DNA of 64,000 nt from Chitinophagales bacterium (GTDB lineage: Bacteria > Bacteroidota > Bacteroidia > Chitinophagales > Saprospiraceae). The notes below the pieces were generated by a model, which was not told the DNA's origin, searched no databases, and saw only the letters and a list, made by a program, of their open reading frames with translations. A program made the position numbers and the translations under genes. The stretch spans positions 1-64,000 of the forward strand of contig JAKSDI010000071.1 in NCBI GenBank assembly GCA_022360175.1, in the 5' to 3' direction. This document shows, one piece after another, positions 27,328-36,475 of this stretch (positions are counted from its first letter, which is position 1; every line of letters starts with the position of its first letter).

Positions 27328-28542
27328 TTATACCCGTTCAATAACGGCGGCATAACCTTGTCCTACACCAACACACATTGTGATCAATGCATATTTTTTA
27401 CCTGTTAGTTGTAGTTCCAATGCTGCGGTATGAGCTATTCGGGCGCCTGTTACACCTAGTGGGTGGCCAATGGCGATGGCACCACCATTCGGGTTGATAC
27501 GAGGATCATCATCAGCTAGTCCCCATGCACGAATACATGCTAAAGCCTGTGCTGCAAAAGCTTCATTCAGCTCAATAATGTCTATGTCATCCATTGTCAG
27601 GCCTGCTTTTGCCAATGCTTTATTCGAAGCATTAACAGGGCCTATGCCCATGATTCTGGGCTCTACTCCAACGACTGCAGAACTGATGATACGAGCCATT
27701 GGTTTAAGGCCGTACTTTTTAACGGCATCTTCAGATGCAATGATGGTTGCGGCTGCGCCATCATTCAAACCAGAGGCATTACCTGCTGTAACAGTACCTC
27801 CATCTTCTTGTTTGCGGAAAGCAGGTCGTAATTTAGCCAGTACTTCCAGGCTTGTATTAGGTTTGATAAATTCATCCTGTTCGAATCGGATGGGATCTTT
27901 TTTGCGTTGTGGAATTTCCACTGCAACGATTTCTTTTGCCAGACGGCCACTTTCCATTGCTTTTGCCGCTTTCATTTGCGACCAATAAGCAAATTGGTCC
28001 TGATCTGCCCGATTAATACCGTATAGGTCGACTAAATTTTCAGCAGTCTTTCCCATTCCATCAGTGCCATACATGTCCTTCATTTTGGAATTGACAAAGC
28101 GCCAACCAAAACTACTATCGTGCATTTGAGCATCTCTGCCAAAGGGCTTGGATACTTTAGAAATTACCCAGGGGCCTCGAGTCATATGCTCTACACCACC
28201 TGCAATAAACACCTCACCATCACCAGTTTTGATTGCTCTATTAGCATGGATAATGGCAGATAAACCAGAAGAACACAAGCGATTGACCGTTTCGCCAGGT
28301 ACAGACCAGGGTAAGCCTGCCAGTAGCAAACACATACGAGCTACATTACGATTGTCTTCTCCGGCCTGATTGGCACAGCCCATGATGACATCATCAAAAG
28401 CTTCTTTAGGTATATTCGGATTTCTTTCTACGAGTTCTTTAATGACCAAAGCACCCAGGTCATCGGTTCTGATAGTTGATAGGGTACCAGTAAATTTTCC
28501 AATGGGTGTTCGGATACCATCTATAATAAATGCGTCTTTCAC
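27328..28542 (-). CDS. paaJ: 3-oxoadipyl-CoA/acetyl-CoA thiolase (PaaJ/PcaF type)
   Basis: The 404-aa thiolase has the catalytic cysteine in VNRLCSSGLSA (about residue 90), NEAFAAQAL, the GHPLGVTGAR histidine and the C-terminal CVGVGQG cysteine. Length and sequence fit the degradative thiolase that cleaves 3-oxoadipyl-CoA to succinyl-CoA and acetyl-CoA in the last step of phenylacetate catabolism. It is the last gene of the paa operon, 11 bp after paaI. A general fatty-acid thiolase is the alternative, but the context favours PaaJ. Confidence 0.9.
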   Translation of the reverse strand: MKDAFIIDGIRTPIGKFTGTLSTIRTDDLGALVIKELVERNPNIPKEAFDDVIMGCANQAGEDNRNVARMCLLLAGLPWSVPGETVNRLCSSGLSAIIHANRAIKTGDGEVFIAGGVEHMTRGPWVISKVSKPFGRDAQMHDSSFGWRFVNSKMKDMYGTDGMGKTAENLVDLYGINRADQDQFAYWSQMKAAKAMESGRLAKEIVAVEIPQRKKDPIRFEQDEFIKPNTSLEVLAKLRPAFRKQEDGGTVTAGNASGLNDGAAATIIASEDAVKKYGLKPMARIISSAVVGVEPRIMGIGPVNASNKALAKAGLTMDDIDIIELNEAFAAQALACIRAWGLADDDPRINPNGGAIAIGHPLGVTGARIAHTAALELQLTGKKYALITMCVGVGQGYAAVIERV

Positions 28543-28553
28543 TTGTTGAGTTA

Positions 28554-28994
28554 TTATTGGTCAAGAGATTGTTCCAGGACTTCTTTGCTAGAGCGATAAA
28601 CGGTACCTCGGAAGAAATAATAAATTTCTCCCGCTTCGTTCATCACATTAACATCAAAATCAGCAGTTTTATAGTTTACATTAAGGGCTTTGGCTTCGGC
28701 AATCAATACTTCTCCTTCCTTAGCGGAGCGAGCATAACTCATACTGCCATTGATAGAAACAGCAATTCTGCCATAAGAGTTGGAAGCAAAAGCAAAAGCA
28801 CTATCGGCAAAAGCGAAAGCAATGCCTCCATGCATAATGCTATAACCATTGAGCATTTCCCGCTTGACGGTCATCTTAATCTTGCAATGTCCTTCTTCCA
28901 ATAAAATAGGTTCTATGCCCATCCATTGGCTACAAAAATCCTTTTCCATCATTTTGTGAAATACCGCGGCGGCAAGCTTATCTTTATCAGACAT
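28554..28994 (-). CDS. paaI: Hydroxyphenylacetyl-CoA thioesterase PaaI
   Basis: This 146-aa hotdog-fold thioesterase has the family motif NGYSIMHGGIAFAFADSAFA, containing HGG and the catalytic acidic residue on the following helix. PaaI clears dead-end phenylacetyl- or hydroxyphenylacetyl-CoA thioesters and releases trapped CoA. The gene lies between paaD and paaJ in the same operon. Confidence 0.92.
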   Translation of the reverse strand: MSDKDKLAAAVFHKMMEKDFCSQWMGIEPILLEEGHCKIKMTVKREMLNGYSIMHGGIAFAFADSAFAFASNSYGRIAVSINGSMSYARSAKEGEVLIAEAKALNVNYKTADFDVNVMNEAGEIYYFFRGTVYRSSKEVLEQSLDQ

Positions 28995-29035
28995 ACAGAA
29001 TCGTGTTATTGGCTTTTTCTGAGCACGAGAAGAAC

Positions 29036-29051
29036 AAGTACGATCGTACTT
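29036..29051. repeat. Perfect 16-bp palindrome at the paaD stop codon
   Basis: AAGTACGATCGTACTT is its own reverse complement and overlaps the first base pairs of the paaD stop codon, 42 bp before paaI. It may be an mRNA hairpin or processing site inside the operon; no protein is implied. Confidence 0.35.
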
Positions 29052-29559
29052 ATTTCAAGCATTTGAAGTAATCAAAAGGCTCCAGGCAATCATTGCATTG
29101 AAAGAGTGCTTTGCAGGCAGTGGAGCCAAATTGGCTAATCATTCTAGTATTGGTTGAATGGCATTGAGGGCATTTAACAATTTTACTTTGTCCCATTAAG
29201 GCTAATTTATCAGCAGATTCTTCTACTGGCGGAGCAATGCCATACTCCTCTAGTTTTTGCCTTCCATTTTCAGTAATCCAGTCAGTTGTCCAGGCGGGAG
29301 AAAGGATCAGTTCCACCTCAACCAAATATCCAGCTTTTGCCAATGCAAATTTAATCTCCGAAGCGATCGTATCCATTGCAGGACAACCGGAATAGGTAGG
29401 GGTTATTTTTACAAAAACCGCCTGCCCGTCAACGCTTACATCGCGTACGATCCCCATATCCATGATGGATAAAACAGGGATTTCTGGATCGCTGATTGCT
29501 CTTAAATGCTCAGCAACTTCTGTTGGAACATTAATGCTTTCGTTTTCTAGATTTACCAT
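29050..29559 (-). CDS. paaD: Phenylacetyl-CoA epoxidase accessory subunit PaaD
   Basis: The 169-aa protein has a DUF59/MIP18-type N-terminal domain (about 10-100: ISDPEIPVLSIMDMGIVRDV, PTYSGCPAMDTIASEI). A C-terminal zinc-ribbon-like region has four cysteine pairs or singles (CPQCHS ... ACKALFQCNDC ... FKCLK), as in PaaD, which is thought to help maturation of the Fe-S cluster of the epoxidase system. Its start overlaps the last codons of paaC by 7 nt, suggesting translational coupling. Confidence 0.93.
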   Translation of the reverse strand: MVNLENESINVPTEVAEHLRAISDPEIPVLSIMDMGIVRDVSVDGQAVFVKITPTYSGCPAMDTIASEIKFALAKAGYLVEVELILSPAWTTDWITENGRQKLEEYGIAPPVEESADKLALMGQSKIVKCPQCHSTNTRMISQFGSTACKALFQCNDCLEPFDYFKCLK

Positions 29560-30305
29560 GTCATATTAGGATAAGCTCGTTGCATGTACTGCAAATCTGC
29601 TAGAATATACCCCAATTGCTCTGAATGGACACCCTTTTTACCACCAGACTGAGTATATTGGTGATCAGGTCGTTGTAACTGAGCTAGCTCAAAAATGTTT
29701 TGAACATCAGCATCATACTTTTCCTTCACCTGAGATAAATCAGCACCAATACCTTCTTCTTTCATCGCTTGTTCAAGTGGAGTTTCTTCGAATAGTTCCG
29801 CAACAAAAGGCCATAAATCTTCAATAGCAGTTTGCATTTTCTGATGGCTTGCCTCGGTACCATCTCCCAGGCGCTTAACCCATTCTGAAGAAAAACGGTG
29901 ATGATATTTAACTTCTTTAATAGACTTGTGAGCAATAGCTGAAATTTGCTTGTCCTTGCTTGCCATCAATTGTTCTAACAGCGGTAAATGATAAGCGTCA
30001 AACAAAAACTGCCGCCCAATAACATAGGCAAAATCAGTATTAGGCTGTTCTACCAGAAGGGTGTTTTTATATTGGTGCTCGTAGCGTAAAAAAGCTACAT
30101 CATCTTCTGTTTGATTCTCTCCATTCAGCTTGGCTGCATATTGGAAATAGTGACGTACCTGTCCAAATAAATCCAGCGAAATATTGGTGAGTGCAATATC
30201 CGTTTCCAGGCTGGGGCCATGGCCACAAAGTTCAGATAAACGATGTCCTAAAATCAGAGGATTGTCACCTAATAACAGAAGGTATTGATATAATTGATCG
30301 TTCAT
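29553..30305 (-). CDS. paaC: Phenylacetyl-CoA epoxidase structural subunit PaaC
   Basis: The 250-aa protein has a ferritin-like four-helix fold without a complete di-iron site. It has LILGHRLSELCGHGPSLE near the N terminus, ISLDLFGQVRHY and EVKYHHRFSSEW, all typical of PaaC. It pairs with PaaA to form the heteromeric epoxidase core. The order paaA-paaB-paaC-paaD is conserved here. Confidence 0.93.
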   Translation of the reverse strand: MNDQLYQYLLLLGDNPLILGHRLSELCGHGPSLETDIALTNISLDLFGQVRHYFQYAAKLNGENQTEDDVAFLRYEHQYKNTLLVEQPNTDFAYVIGRQFLFDAYHLPLLEQLMASKDKQISAIAHKSIKEVKYHHRFSSEWVKRLGDGTEASHQKMQTAIEDLWPFVAELFEETPLEQAMKEEGIGADLSQVKEKYDADVQNIFELAQLQRPDHQYTQSGGKKGVHSEQLGYILADLQYMQRAYPNMTW

Positions 30306-30370
30306 AATTTTTGTAAGCTTTTATAGTAGAAGTAGGACCTTGTCGTAATACAAAAAGGTATTCTTCACTA

Positions 30371-30655
30371 TTACATATGCTTTACTTCATCCGGCAACTT
30401 ATAAAAAGTAGGATGGCGATATGCTTTATCTTTAGCAGGATCAAAAAGCTCTTCACCATTATCTGGATTAGAAGCAGATATATATTTGGACTCTACTACC
30501 CAGATGCTTACTCCTTCCTGGCGACGGGTATACACATCTCTGGCATTTTCAATTGCCATTTTGCTATCAGTAGCATGTAAGCTTCCGACATGACGGTGTT
30601 CCAAACCATTCTTTGTACGTATGAAAACTTCCCAGATGGGCCACTCTTTTTTCAT
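30371..30655 (-). CDS. paaB: Phenylacetyl-CoA epoxidase subunit PaaB
   Basis: The 94-aa protein has the usual PaaB length and sequence (WPIWEVFIRTKNGLEHRHVG, NARDVYTRRQEG, SIWVV). It bridges PaaA/PaaC units in the epoxidase complex. It lies 14 bp after paaA and 65 bp before paaC. Confidence 0.95.
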   Translation of the reverse strand: MKKEWPIWEVFIRTKNGLEHRHVGSLHATDSKMAIENARDVYTRRQEGVSIWVVESKYISASNPDNGEELFDPAKDKAYRHPTFYKLPDEVKHM

Positions 30656-30669
30656 AATTCTGTTATGTT

Positions 30670-31617
30670 TTATCCAGCTACAGCTATTTGTTCTTGTTTG
30701 TTTGCTTGTTTTTCAGCATATGCAACGGCAGCATCACGTACCCATTCGCCTTCGTTCCAGGCATTTTTTCTAGCATCAAGTCGTTGCTTATTACATGGCC
30801 CGTGGCCTTTTACTACCTGCCAGAACTCATCCCAGTCTATTTCGCCAAAATCATAATGACCGCGCTCTTCGTTCCACTTCAAATCAGGATCAGGTACCGT
30901 GATACCCAGTACTTCAGCCTGAGGTATAGTCATATCGATGAAATACTGACGCAATTCATCATTGGATTTACGCTTGATGCGCCATTTCATTGACTGCTCT
31001 GTATGTGTAGATTCCGCATCTGGCGGGCCAAACATCATGAGAGAAGGCCACCACCATCGATTTAGAGCATCCTGAGCCATTTGTTTTTGTACTTCAGTAC
31101 CTTTACAAAGCGTCAGCATGATTTCATATCCCTGGCGTTGGTGAAAGCTTTCTTCTTTGCAAATGCGCACCATCGCTCTGGCATAAGGGCCAAAAGAAGT
31201 ACGAGTAAGCATTACCTGATTGACAATTGCGGCACCGTCTACCAACCAGCCTATCGCCCCCATATCTGCCCAGGTCAGTGATGGGTAATTAAATATGCTC
31301 GAATATTTAGCTTTACCTGTGTGTAGCTGGTCATATAATTCATCCCGGCTAATACCGAGCGTTTCTGCTGCACTATAAAGGTATAAACCATGCCCTGCTT
31401 CATCCTGTATCTTAGCCAATAATGCTACCTTTCTTCTTAGGCTGGGAGCTCGTGTAATCCAGTTGCCTTCCGGTAGCATACCAACCACTTCTGAATGAGC
31501 ATGCTGAGATATTTGTCGAATATTGGTCTTGCGATATTTCTCAGGCATCCAGTCTCTGGGTTCTATCACTTCACCAGCGTCTATTCTTGCCTGAAAAGCT
31601 TTTTCTAAATCTTGCAT
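30670..31617 (-). CDS. paaA: Phenylacetyl-CoA epoxidase catalytic subunit PaaA
   Basis: The 315-aa protein carries the di-iron carboxylate ligands in two motifs, QDEAGHG and [12 protein letters not shown]. The N-terminal [12 protein letters not shown] and the central [13 protein letters not shown] are also characteristic. It inserts one oxygen atom into the aromatic ring of phenylacetyl-CoA to give the 1,2-epoxide, using electrons from PaaE. A short Lys/Gln-rich tail is variable in the family. Confidence 0.96.
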   Translation of the reverse strand: MQDLEKAFQARIDAGEVIEPRDWMPEKYRKTNIRQISQHAHSEVVGMLPEGNWITRAPSLRRKVALLAKIQDEAGHGLYLYSAAETLGISRDELYDQLHTGKAKYSSIFNYPSLTWADMGAIGWLVDGAAIVNQVMLTRTSFGPYARAMVRICKEESFHQRQGYEIMLTLCKGTEVQKQMAQDALNRWWWPSLMMFGPPDAESTHTEQSMKWRIKRKSNDELRQYFIDMTIPQAEVLGITVPDPDLKWNEERGHYDFGEIDWDEFWQVVKGHGPCNKQRLDARKNAWNEGEWVRDAAVAYAEKQANKQEQIAVAG

Positions 31618-31663
31618 GATGCTAAGTTTAGTTTAGAAGTTATTATAAAAACAACTTCGTAGT

Positions 31664-32758
31664 TTATTTTTGTTCACTGATTGATGCATCAAAATTGACT
31701 ACTACCTTATCGGAAGTAGGGATTGCCTGGCAGGTCAGTATATATCCATTATCAATTTCATCCTGCTCCAACCCATAATTGACTAATACATCCACTTCTC
31801 CCTCCACTAGTTTCGCCCGGCAGGTACAACACACACCACCTTTGCAGGCAAATGGCAAATCAGCATTTTGTTTTAATGCGGCATCCAGAATGTTTTCTGA
31901 ACCCTTTGGTGTATTAAAGCGAAATAACTTGCCACCTTCTATGATATTGACTTCTGTCAGAATATTTTTATCAACTTTGTAATCCTTAGGTTTTCTTTTA
32001 CTTTGAGGAATATCATCTGTATTGAATAACTCAAAGTGGACCTGCTTTTGATCAACACCAATTTCTTCCAGATAATCTTTGATTAAAAAGATCATTTGAT
32101 TGGGGCCACAAATAAAGAAATCGTCTGTTGATTCCTGATCAATCAATGTTTTGAAAAGGATATCCAGTTTTTCTTTGTTGATCCGGCCATTAAAAAGCGG
32201 AACGCTTCTTTCTTCCTGGGTCAGGAAGTGGAACATTTCAAAACGATTCAGGTAACGATTCTTGATACCTTCCAGTTCTTCTTTCAAAATAATTGTAGAA
32301 ACGGCCTGATTGATATAAAATAGCTTAAATGTGCTATTAGGTTCTAAGGCCAGATGTGTTTTGATGATGGAAATAACAGGGGTAATACCGCTACCCGCTG
32401 CAAATGCTACATAATTCTTTTGCTTTTCCACATCTACTTCTACGTAGAAACGGCCCATAGGAGGCATTACTTCAAGGGTATCACCTGCTTTTAGGACTTC
32501 ATTGGCATAGGTAGAAAAACGGCCATCTTCCACTTTTTTGACAGCTACTTTCCATTCATTGTCCATAGGAGAGGGGCAAAGGGAATACGAACGACGTACT
32601 TCTTCATCATTGATGTTTGCTTTTAAGGTAAGATACTGTCCTTGCTTAAAAGCGAAAGCGGATGCCAAATCCTCATTGATATCAAATGCCAGGATCGTAC
32701 AATCTGCTGTGGTCTTTTCTACAGACTTAACTTTTAAAGGAAAAAATTGCTGCGCCAT
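31664..32758 (-). CDS. paaE: Phenylacetyl-CoA epoxidase reductase PaaE
   Basis: The 364-aa protein has an FAD-binding ferredoxin reductase domain (RRSYSLCPSP, FAAGSGITPVISI, FFICGPNQMI). A C-terminal plant-type 2Fe-2S domain follows (about 275-355: FACKGGVCCTCRAKLVEG ... LTCQA, four cysteine ligands). It passes electrons from NADPH to PaaA. It is the first gene of the catabolic transcript, preceded by a promoter with an overlapping operator at 32787-32818. Confidence 0.95.
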   Translation of the reverse strand: MAQQFFPLKVKSVEKTTADCTILAFDINEDLASAFAFKQGQYLTLKANINDEEVRRSYSLCPSPMDNEWKVAVKKVEDGRFSTYANEVLKAGDTLEVMPPMGRFYVEVDVEKQKNYVAFAAGSGITPVISIIKTHLALEPNSTFKLFYINQAVSTIILKEELEGIKNRYLNRFEMFHFLTQEERSVPLFNGRINKEKLDILFKTLIDQESTDDFFICGPNQMIFLIKDYLEEIGVDQKQVHFELFNTDDIPQSKRKPKDYKVDKNILTEVNIIEGGKLFRFNTPKGSENILDAALKQNADLPFACKGGVCCTCRAKLVEGEVDVLVNYGLEQDEIDNGYILTCQAIPTSDKVVVNFDASISEQK

Positions 32759-32786
32759 GTTTTTTACTAACTTCTATTAGGTATTG

Positions 32787-32818
32787 CAAAACTAACGTTT
32801 GTTAGTTAGAAAAGCAAA
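32787..32818 (-). promoter_or_regulatory. paa operon promoter
   Basis: On the minus strand, TTTG (32818-32815) and TAGTTTTG (32794-32787) are separated by exactly 20 nt, fitting the Bacteroidota consensus TTTG-N19-21-TAnnTTTG. The paaE ATG is 28 nt beyond the -7 element. Confidence 0.8.
32790..32807. promoter_or_regulatory. TetR-type operator overlapping the paa promoter
   Basis: AACTAAC (32790-32796) and GTTAGTT (32801-32807) are perfect 7-bp arms with a 4-bp spacer, covering the -7 element. The core CTAACGTTTGTTAG agrees at all but one defined position with the PaaR operator CNAACGNNCGTTNG that I recall for Thermus. Binding of the adjacent TetR protein, with relief by phenylacetyl-CoA, is inferred. 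Confidence 0.75.
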
Positions 32819-32833
32819 TAATATTCAACGCTC

Positions 32834-33400
32834 TTAATTTTTCACACCATCAATTAAGCAATTGATCATCTGCTGTTCTAAGTCGTTTAGGTTATAATGC
32901 TTGTTTCTGCTATACCAGGTATATAGCCATCGTAGGGTAGACAAAATGGAAAAGAGAATAATTTCTGTGTCCAGGTTTTTAATGATTCCTTCCTCTTTGC
33001 CAGCGTCCAATATATTACGAAATTGGTTTTCGTAGTCATTTCGTAGGTTAATGTACTGGGTACGTGCAGGTTCTTCAAGATGTACCCATTCTCCGGCAAT
33101 CAGGGAGATGGAGTCTGTGTATTCGGCTGTGAGGTGGATGTGGAGTGCAATGAGTTTTTCCAGCTTTTCTTCTGCGCTTAAGGAAGACGTATTAATGTCT
33201 TTCATTCCTTTCGTAAATAGATGGGCAACTTGCAATAATAATTCGCTAAAAAGCTCCTGCTTAGAGCTAATGTGGTTATATATACTGGCAGCCTTGATGC
33301 CTACTTCTTCTGCTATATCTCTCATAGAAGTGGCCTTGTACCCCTTTTTTCGAAATAGACGGGCAGCACAGGACCTAATGTTTTCTTTTGTAGATTGCAT
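32834..33400 (-). CDS. paaR: TetR-family repressor of the paa operon (PaaR-like)
   Basis: The 188-aa protein has a TetR N-terminal HTH (residues about 5-60: AARLFRKKGYKATSMRDIAE, GIKAASIYNHISSKQELF) and a helical effector domain. It lies directly upstream of paaE on the same strand (75 bp), and the only clear palindrome is in that gap, over the paaE promoter. No copy of the palindrome is visible upstream of its own start, so autoregulation is not supported. The ligand is probably phenylacetyl-CoA, by analogy with PaaR of other bacteria. Confidence 0.85.
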   Translation of the reverse strand: MQSTKENIRSCAARLFRKKGYKATSMRDIAEEVGIKAASIYNHISSKQELFSELLLQVAHLFTKGMKDINTSSLSAEEKLEKLIALHIHLTAEYTDSISLIAGEWVHLEEPARTQYINLRNDYENQFRNILDAGKEEGIIKNLDTEIILFSILSTLRWLYTWYSRNKHYNLNDLEQQMINCLIDGVKN

Positions 33401-33602
33401 AGCTAATTACTTGGGCTAAAATTCATTTTACTCATTGCAAAAGGCGAAAATCCCCTTTTCTTTTATAAAGTCCAGCAAAAAGTGCTTTTAAATTTGGTTC
33501 CAGTCATAAAATATCTAGTCCAGGTTTAGCTTTTGAAAAAAGAATTGTATTAATGAACTATGGAAAAAGTAGAAGAGGTACTTATTCAAAAATCAATTAG
33601 GA

Positions 33603-34361
33603 TTATATCCCATTTACCTTAGTTAAAACAATCGGCTGTCCTTCTGTCACTATGAGTGTATGCTCATGTTGAGCTACAAAACTATTGTTCTCAGCAAGCA
33701 TTGTCCAGTCATCATCGGTTTCATAAACGTAATTGGCATTAGTTGAAATGAAAGTTTCCAGGGCGATGACCATATTCTTTTTCAAGCGCCCTCTATTTAG
33801 TCGGTCCTTGAAGTTAGGTATCTCCTTGGGAGCTTCGTGTAGTTTTCTGCCGATTCCGTGCCCACACAAGTTTTTGATTACTTTAAAACCTCTTTTATTC
33901 GCTTCTTTTTTTATCAAACCTCCTATTTCATAGATTCTTACATTGTGCTTTATGTTGCTAATGGCGAGATTTAGGATTTCTTGAGAGGCATCAACAAGTG
34001 GCTGCAAATTTTGGTGATCTTTGCCAATAATAAATGAACCGCCATTATCACCATAATAGCCGTTTAGCTCGGCTGATACATCAATATTTATTAAATCACC
34101 CTCCTGAATAATTCGCTTATGAGATGGTATACCGTGGCAGGCTTCATGGTTCAAGCTAATACAGGTATAACCAGGGAAGTTATAATCTTTCAAAGGAGCT
34201 GGATGGGCTCCAAATTTTCTCAGTATAGCATACCCAAATTCATCCAATTCTTTTGTAGACATACCTGCCTGGGCGTATTCCCTCATTTTCTTTAGGGTAA
34301 TACCCACAACATGCCCTACTCTTTTAATTCCTTCAAATTGTGCTTGATTATTGATTGACAT
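33603..34361 (-). CDS. map: Methionine aminopeptidase type I
   Basis: ATG 34361 gives 252 aa (MSINNQAQFEGIKRVG); a TTG 27 nt upstream is less likely. Metal ligands of the pita-bread fold are present: INIDVSAELNGYYGDNGG (two Asp), GHGIGRKLHE (His), ALETF (Glu) and VAQHEHT (Glu). CHGIP holds the substrate His. It removes the initiator Met in the cytoplasm. It may be an extra copy besides a housekeeping map elsewhere, since it is not in a ribosomal or secY operon. It lies 34 bp after the HD gene. Confidence 0.93.
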   Translation of the reverse strand: MSINNQAQFEGIKRVGHVVGITLKKMREYAQAGMSTKELDEFGYAILRKFGAHPAPLKDYNFPGYTCISLNHEACHGIPSHKRIIQEGDLINIDVSAELNGYYGDNGGSFIIGKDHQNLQPLVDASQEILNLAISNIKHNVRIYEIGGLIKKEANKRGFKVIKNLCGHGIGRKLHEAPKEIPNFKDRLNRGRLKKNMVIALETFISTNANYVYETDDDWTMLAENNSFVAQHEHTLIVTEGQPIVLTKVNGI

Positions 34362-34395
34362 TTTAAAATTTTTTAATGGACTTGGCAATGAAGTA

Positions 34396-35037
34396 TCAAA
34401 TCAATACCTCCTCAATCTCTCTCATGATATTCATTCTCGCCTGATACTCCTTTTGTTCTCTGTATACTTCAGTGCAATATATAAACTCTCGTTCTAGAAA
34501 TTGTGTCATCGCAGCCTTTCTACCTTTTTTGTAAACAGGCATCGGATACATCCAGTATTCTTTTCTTATTTGTTGGGTATATTCTTTATATGTTTCCCAG
34601 TCTTTACCTAAAATCTCTAAATCGAAGTCTAATAGATATTTATCGTCCGTACTGTTACTTCCTGATATTTGGTGACTTTGGGTTTGTAGTATTTGCCGAA
34701 AACAACTATCGATTATTTCTTCGGAGATGTTGATCTGTTTCAATCGAAATTTCATTTTTTCTGCACTTTTCAACTCATTGTCTTTTCGGATAGGATTATA
34801 GATAATGTCGTGATAAAAAATGGAGAAAAGCAGCAATTCCTTGTGCTCAATTTTGGCTTCATATTTTTCGAACTCCTCTATCATGTTTGATAGGTGCGTT
34901 AAATTGTGATAGTGCCTGTTTTTGCTGTTGTAATGCTTTTCAATTTCCTCCCACAAATTTTCCTGCATGTTTGGCGCTACCTGAAAGTGATTGAGTAGTT
35001 GATGCCATTTTGCTTTTATATCCTTGTTTTCTTTCAT
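34396..35037 (-). CDS. HD-superfamily phosphohydrolase-like protein
   Basis: The 213-aa protein matches the predicted metal-dependent HD phosphohydrolases of the COG4339 type. It has RHYHNLTHL near residue 41, FSIFYHDIIYNP (the HD pair) near residue 70 and KDNELKSAE after it, with LDFDLEILG later. The substrate is unknown. It is probably co-transcribed with map downstream and a membrane protein gene upstream. Confidence 0.82.
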   Translation of the reverse strand: MKENKDIKAKWHQLLNHFQVAPNMQENLWEEIEKHYNSKNRHYHNLTHLSNMIEEFEKYEAKIEHKELLLFSIFYHDIIYNPIRKDNELKSAEKMKFRLKQINISEEIIDSCFRQILQTQSHQISGSNSTDDKYLLDFDLEILGKDWETYKEYTQQIRKEYWMYPMPVYKKGRKAAMTQFLEREFIYCTEVYREQKEYQARMNIMREIEEVLI

Positions 35038-35050
35038 GGAGGTAAAGGCT

Positions 35051-35509
35051 TTATTTCTTTTTGGCGTAGTAATACCAGAAAACCAAAATCAGTATTGAAA
35101 CTATTATACCGATATAAGGTTGTGCTGAGGTATTTTCTTCATACAAAACAAGATCAGCCTGTTCTATTTTTCTTACACCAAGATTTACTCCTTTACTACT
35201 TATAACAGTTGGGTCAATGTAAAATTTATAATACTTATTCAATTGAATATTTCTCAATGAGCTATTGGCTTTAATTGAACTTTCAGGACCGATATAAATT
35301 CCTAATTTATCATGTCTGTTTTCAATTTTGAAAGTCAATGCATATTTTTCATTGCCACTCCTGTATTTACCTACCGCTACTACCTCTTTTTCAACTACTT
35401 TCCCACTCAGAGTCTTGAAATCATCATTTGTTAGAGTCCCTCGATATATTAGAACCAATCCGCAACAAAATAAACAGGCAAACATTAAGTGGTTGAACAT
35501 ATTGATCAC
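35051..35509 (-). CDS. Small membrane protein of unknown function
   Basis: The 152-aa protein has one hydrophobic helix at each end (about 8-24 and 130-147) and a beta-rich segment in between (LSGKVVEKEVVAVGKYRSG). The C terminus is lysine-rich (YYYAKKK), placing it in the cytoplasm. I do not recognise a family. It is 13 bp upstream of the HD gene and likely in its operon. Confidence 0.65.
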   Translation of the reverse strand: MINMFNHLMFACLFCCGLVLIYRGTLTNDDFKTLSGKVVEKEVVAVGKYRSGNEKYALTFKIENRHDKLGIYIGPESSIKANSSLRNIQLNKYYKFYIDPTVISSKGVNLGVRKIEQADLVLYEENTSAQPYIGIIVSILILVFWYYYAKKK

Positions 35510-35530
35510 TGACTTAACTAGCGAAAGTTA

Positions 35531-36475
35531 TTACTCTGGGCAAGTTATAGCATTAAAAACAGGCTGTCCAGAATTACTTACAGTCATCCTCCAGCATTGC
35601 CCGTTTGGAGATTTCATAATAACCCCGCTATTGATGTCATCTATATATAAATCTCCATTAGAGACTTGTAACTTGCTGGCTGGGTTTTGATTGTCAATCC
35701 CTACATTCCCATTGTGTTTGATCCTAAAGGTTTCTTTTACATTGTAGGGGCCTGAATATTCATTTTGGATAGTAAAATCTGCTTTGTCCAAGCCTTTACT
35801 AACTGCATTTAATATTACTTGTGAGCTGCTATGAAACAGATTTTCAGTATCGAAAGTTTCTATACTTTTTGAAGTTAGTTTAAGACATACATCTCCATGA
35901 GATTCGGGGTCTCGATGGTATATATTCAACCCATCAAGATTGAGCATGTTAGGATCATATACGGATACATCAGATACCCATACCGCAAACGTTGATTGTT
36001 CTAATTCGGCTTCATATGGAAAATTGACATTTTCATTGCTTACAACAGAGAATTCTCCATTGCTTTGAAATGATCCGACCCGTCCTGCATTTAATGCATA
36101 AGGTACACTCAATAATTCGCTAGTACCTATCAATTGATAATTATTTTCTCCTTCTTCATCTATTGCCAGCTGTAAAAAATAGGAATCCTTGCCCCAGTTA
36201 ATTGCTGAGAAGATACCGTCCTCTACTATTCCCGTACCAATTTTCAAAGTAAAGAGTCCTGTATTAGAAGTAGTAACAGAATGGGTTTCCTGATAAACGG
36301 CAGAGCCTGTGATTGAACCTTGTAAGATAGAAATACTTACTCCTATCTCTTGATTGGGCAAAGGGTTGCCTGATAAATCTCTTGAAATCCCCTGATAGTT
36401 AAATGCTTGTGGTACTTGTGCAGATATTAAGCTTGTAAATAAGATTGATAATACAAAAGAGAAGAGCTGTTTCAT
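35531..36475 (-). CDS. Secreted protein of the Bacteroidota 'FNYQG' family
   Basis: The 314-aa protein has a signal peptide (1-19, ending SLISAQ). A conserved N-terminal module follows (PQAFNYQGISRDLSGNPLPN ... VYQETHSVTTSNTGLFTLKIG ... LLSVPYALNAG), found in many Bacteroidota secreted proteins that often carry tail-fibre-like or T9SS C-terminal regions. The rest is beta-rich and ends DINSGVIMKSPNGQCWRM, like phage-type chaperoned fibre ends. No T9SS sorting domain is seen. Its start codon directly follows the stop of the preceding gene (TGA then ATG), so the two are translationally coupled. Confidence 0.7.
   Translation of the reverse strand: MKQLFSFVLSILFTSLISAQVPQAFNYQGISRDLSGNPLPNQEIGVSISILQGSITGSAVYQETHSVTTSNTGLFTLKIGTGIVEDGIFSAINWGKDSYFLQLAIDEEGENNYQLIGTSELLSVPYALNAGRVGSFQSNGEFSVVSNENVNFPYEAELEQSTFAVWVSDVSVYDPNMLNLDGLNIYHRDPESHGDVCLKLTSKSIETFDTENLFHSSSQVILNAVSKGLDKADFTIQNEYSGPYNVKETFRIKHNGNVGIDNQNPASKLQVSNGDLYIDDINSGVIMKSPNGQCWRMTVSNSGQPVFNAITCPE

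Noticed and set aside
27470-27988. Plus-strand open frame of 172 codons
   Set aside because: It is antisense to the conserved thiolase core of paaJ.
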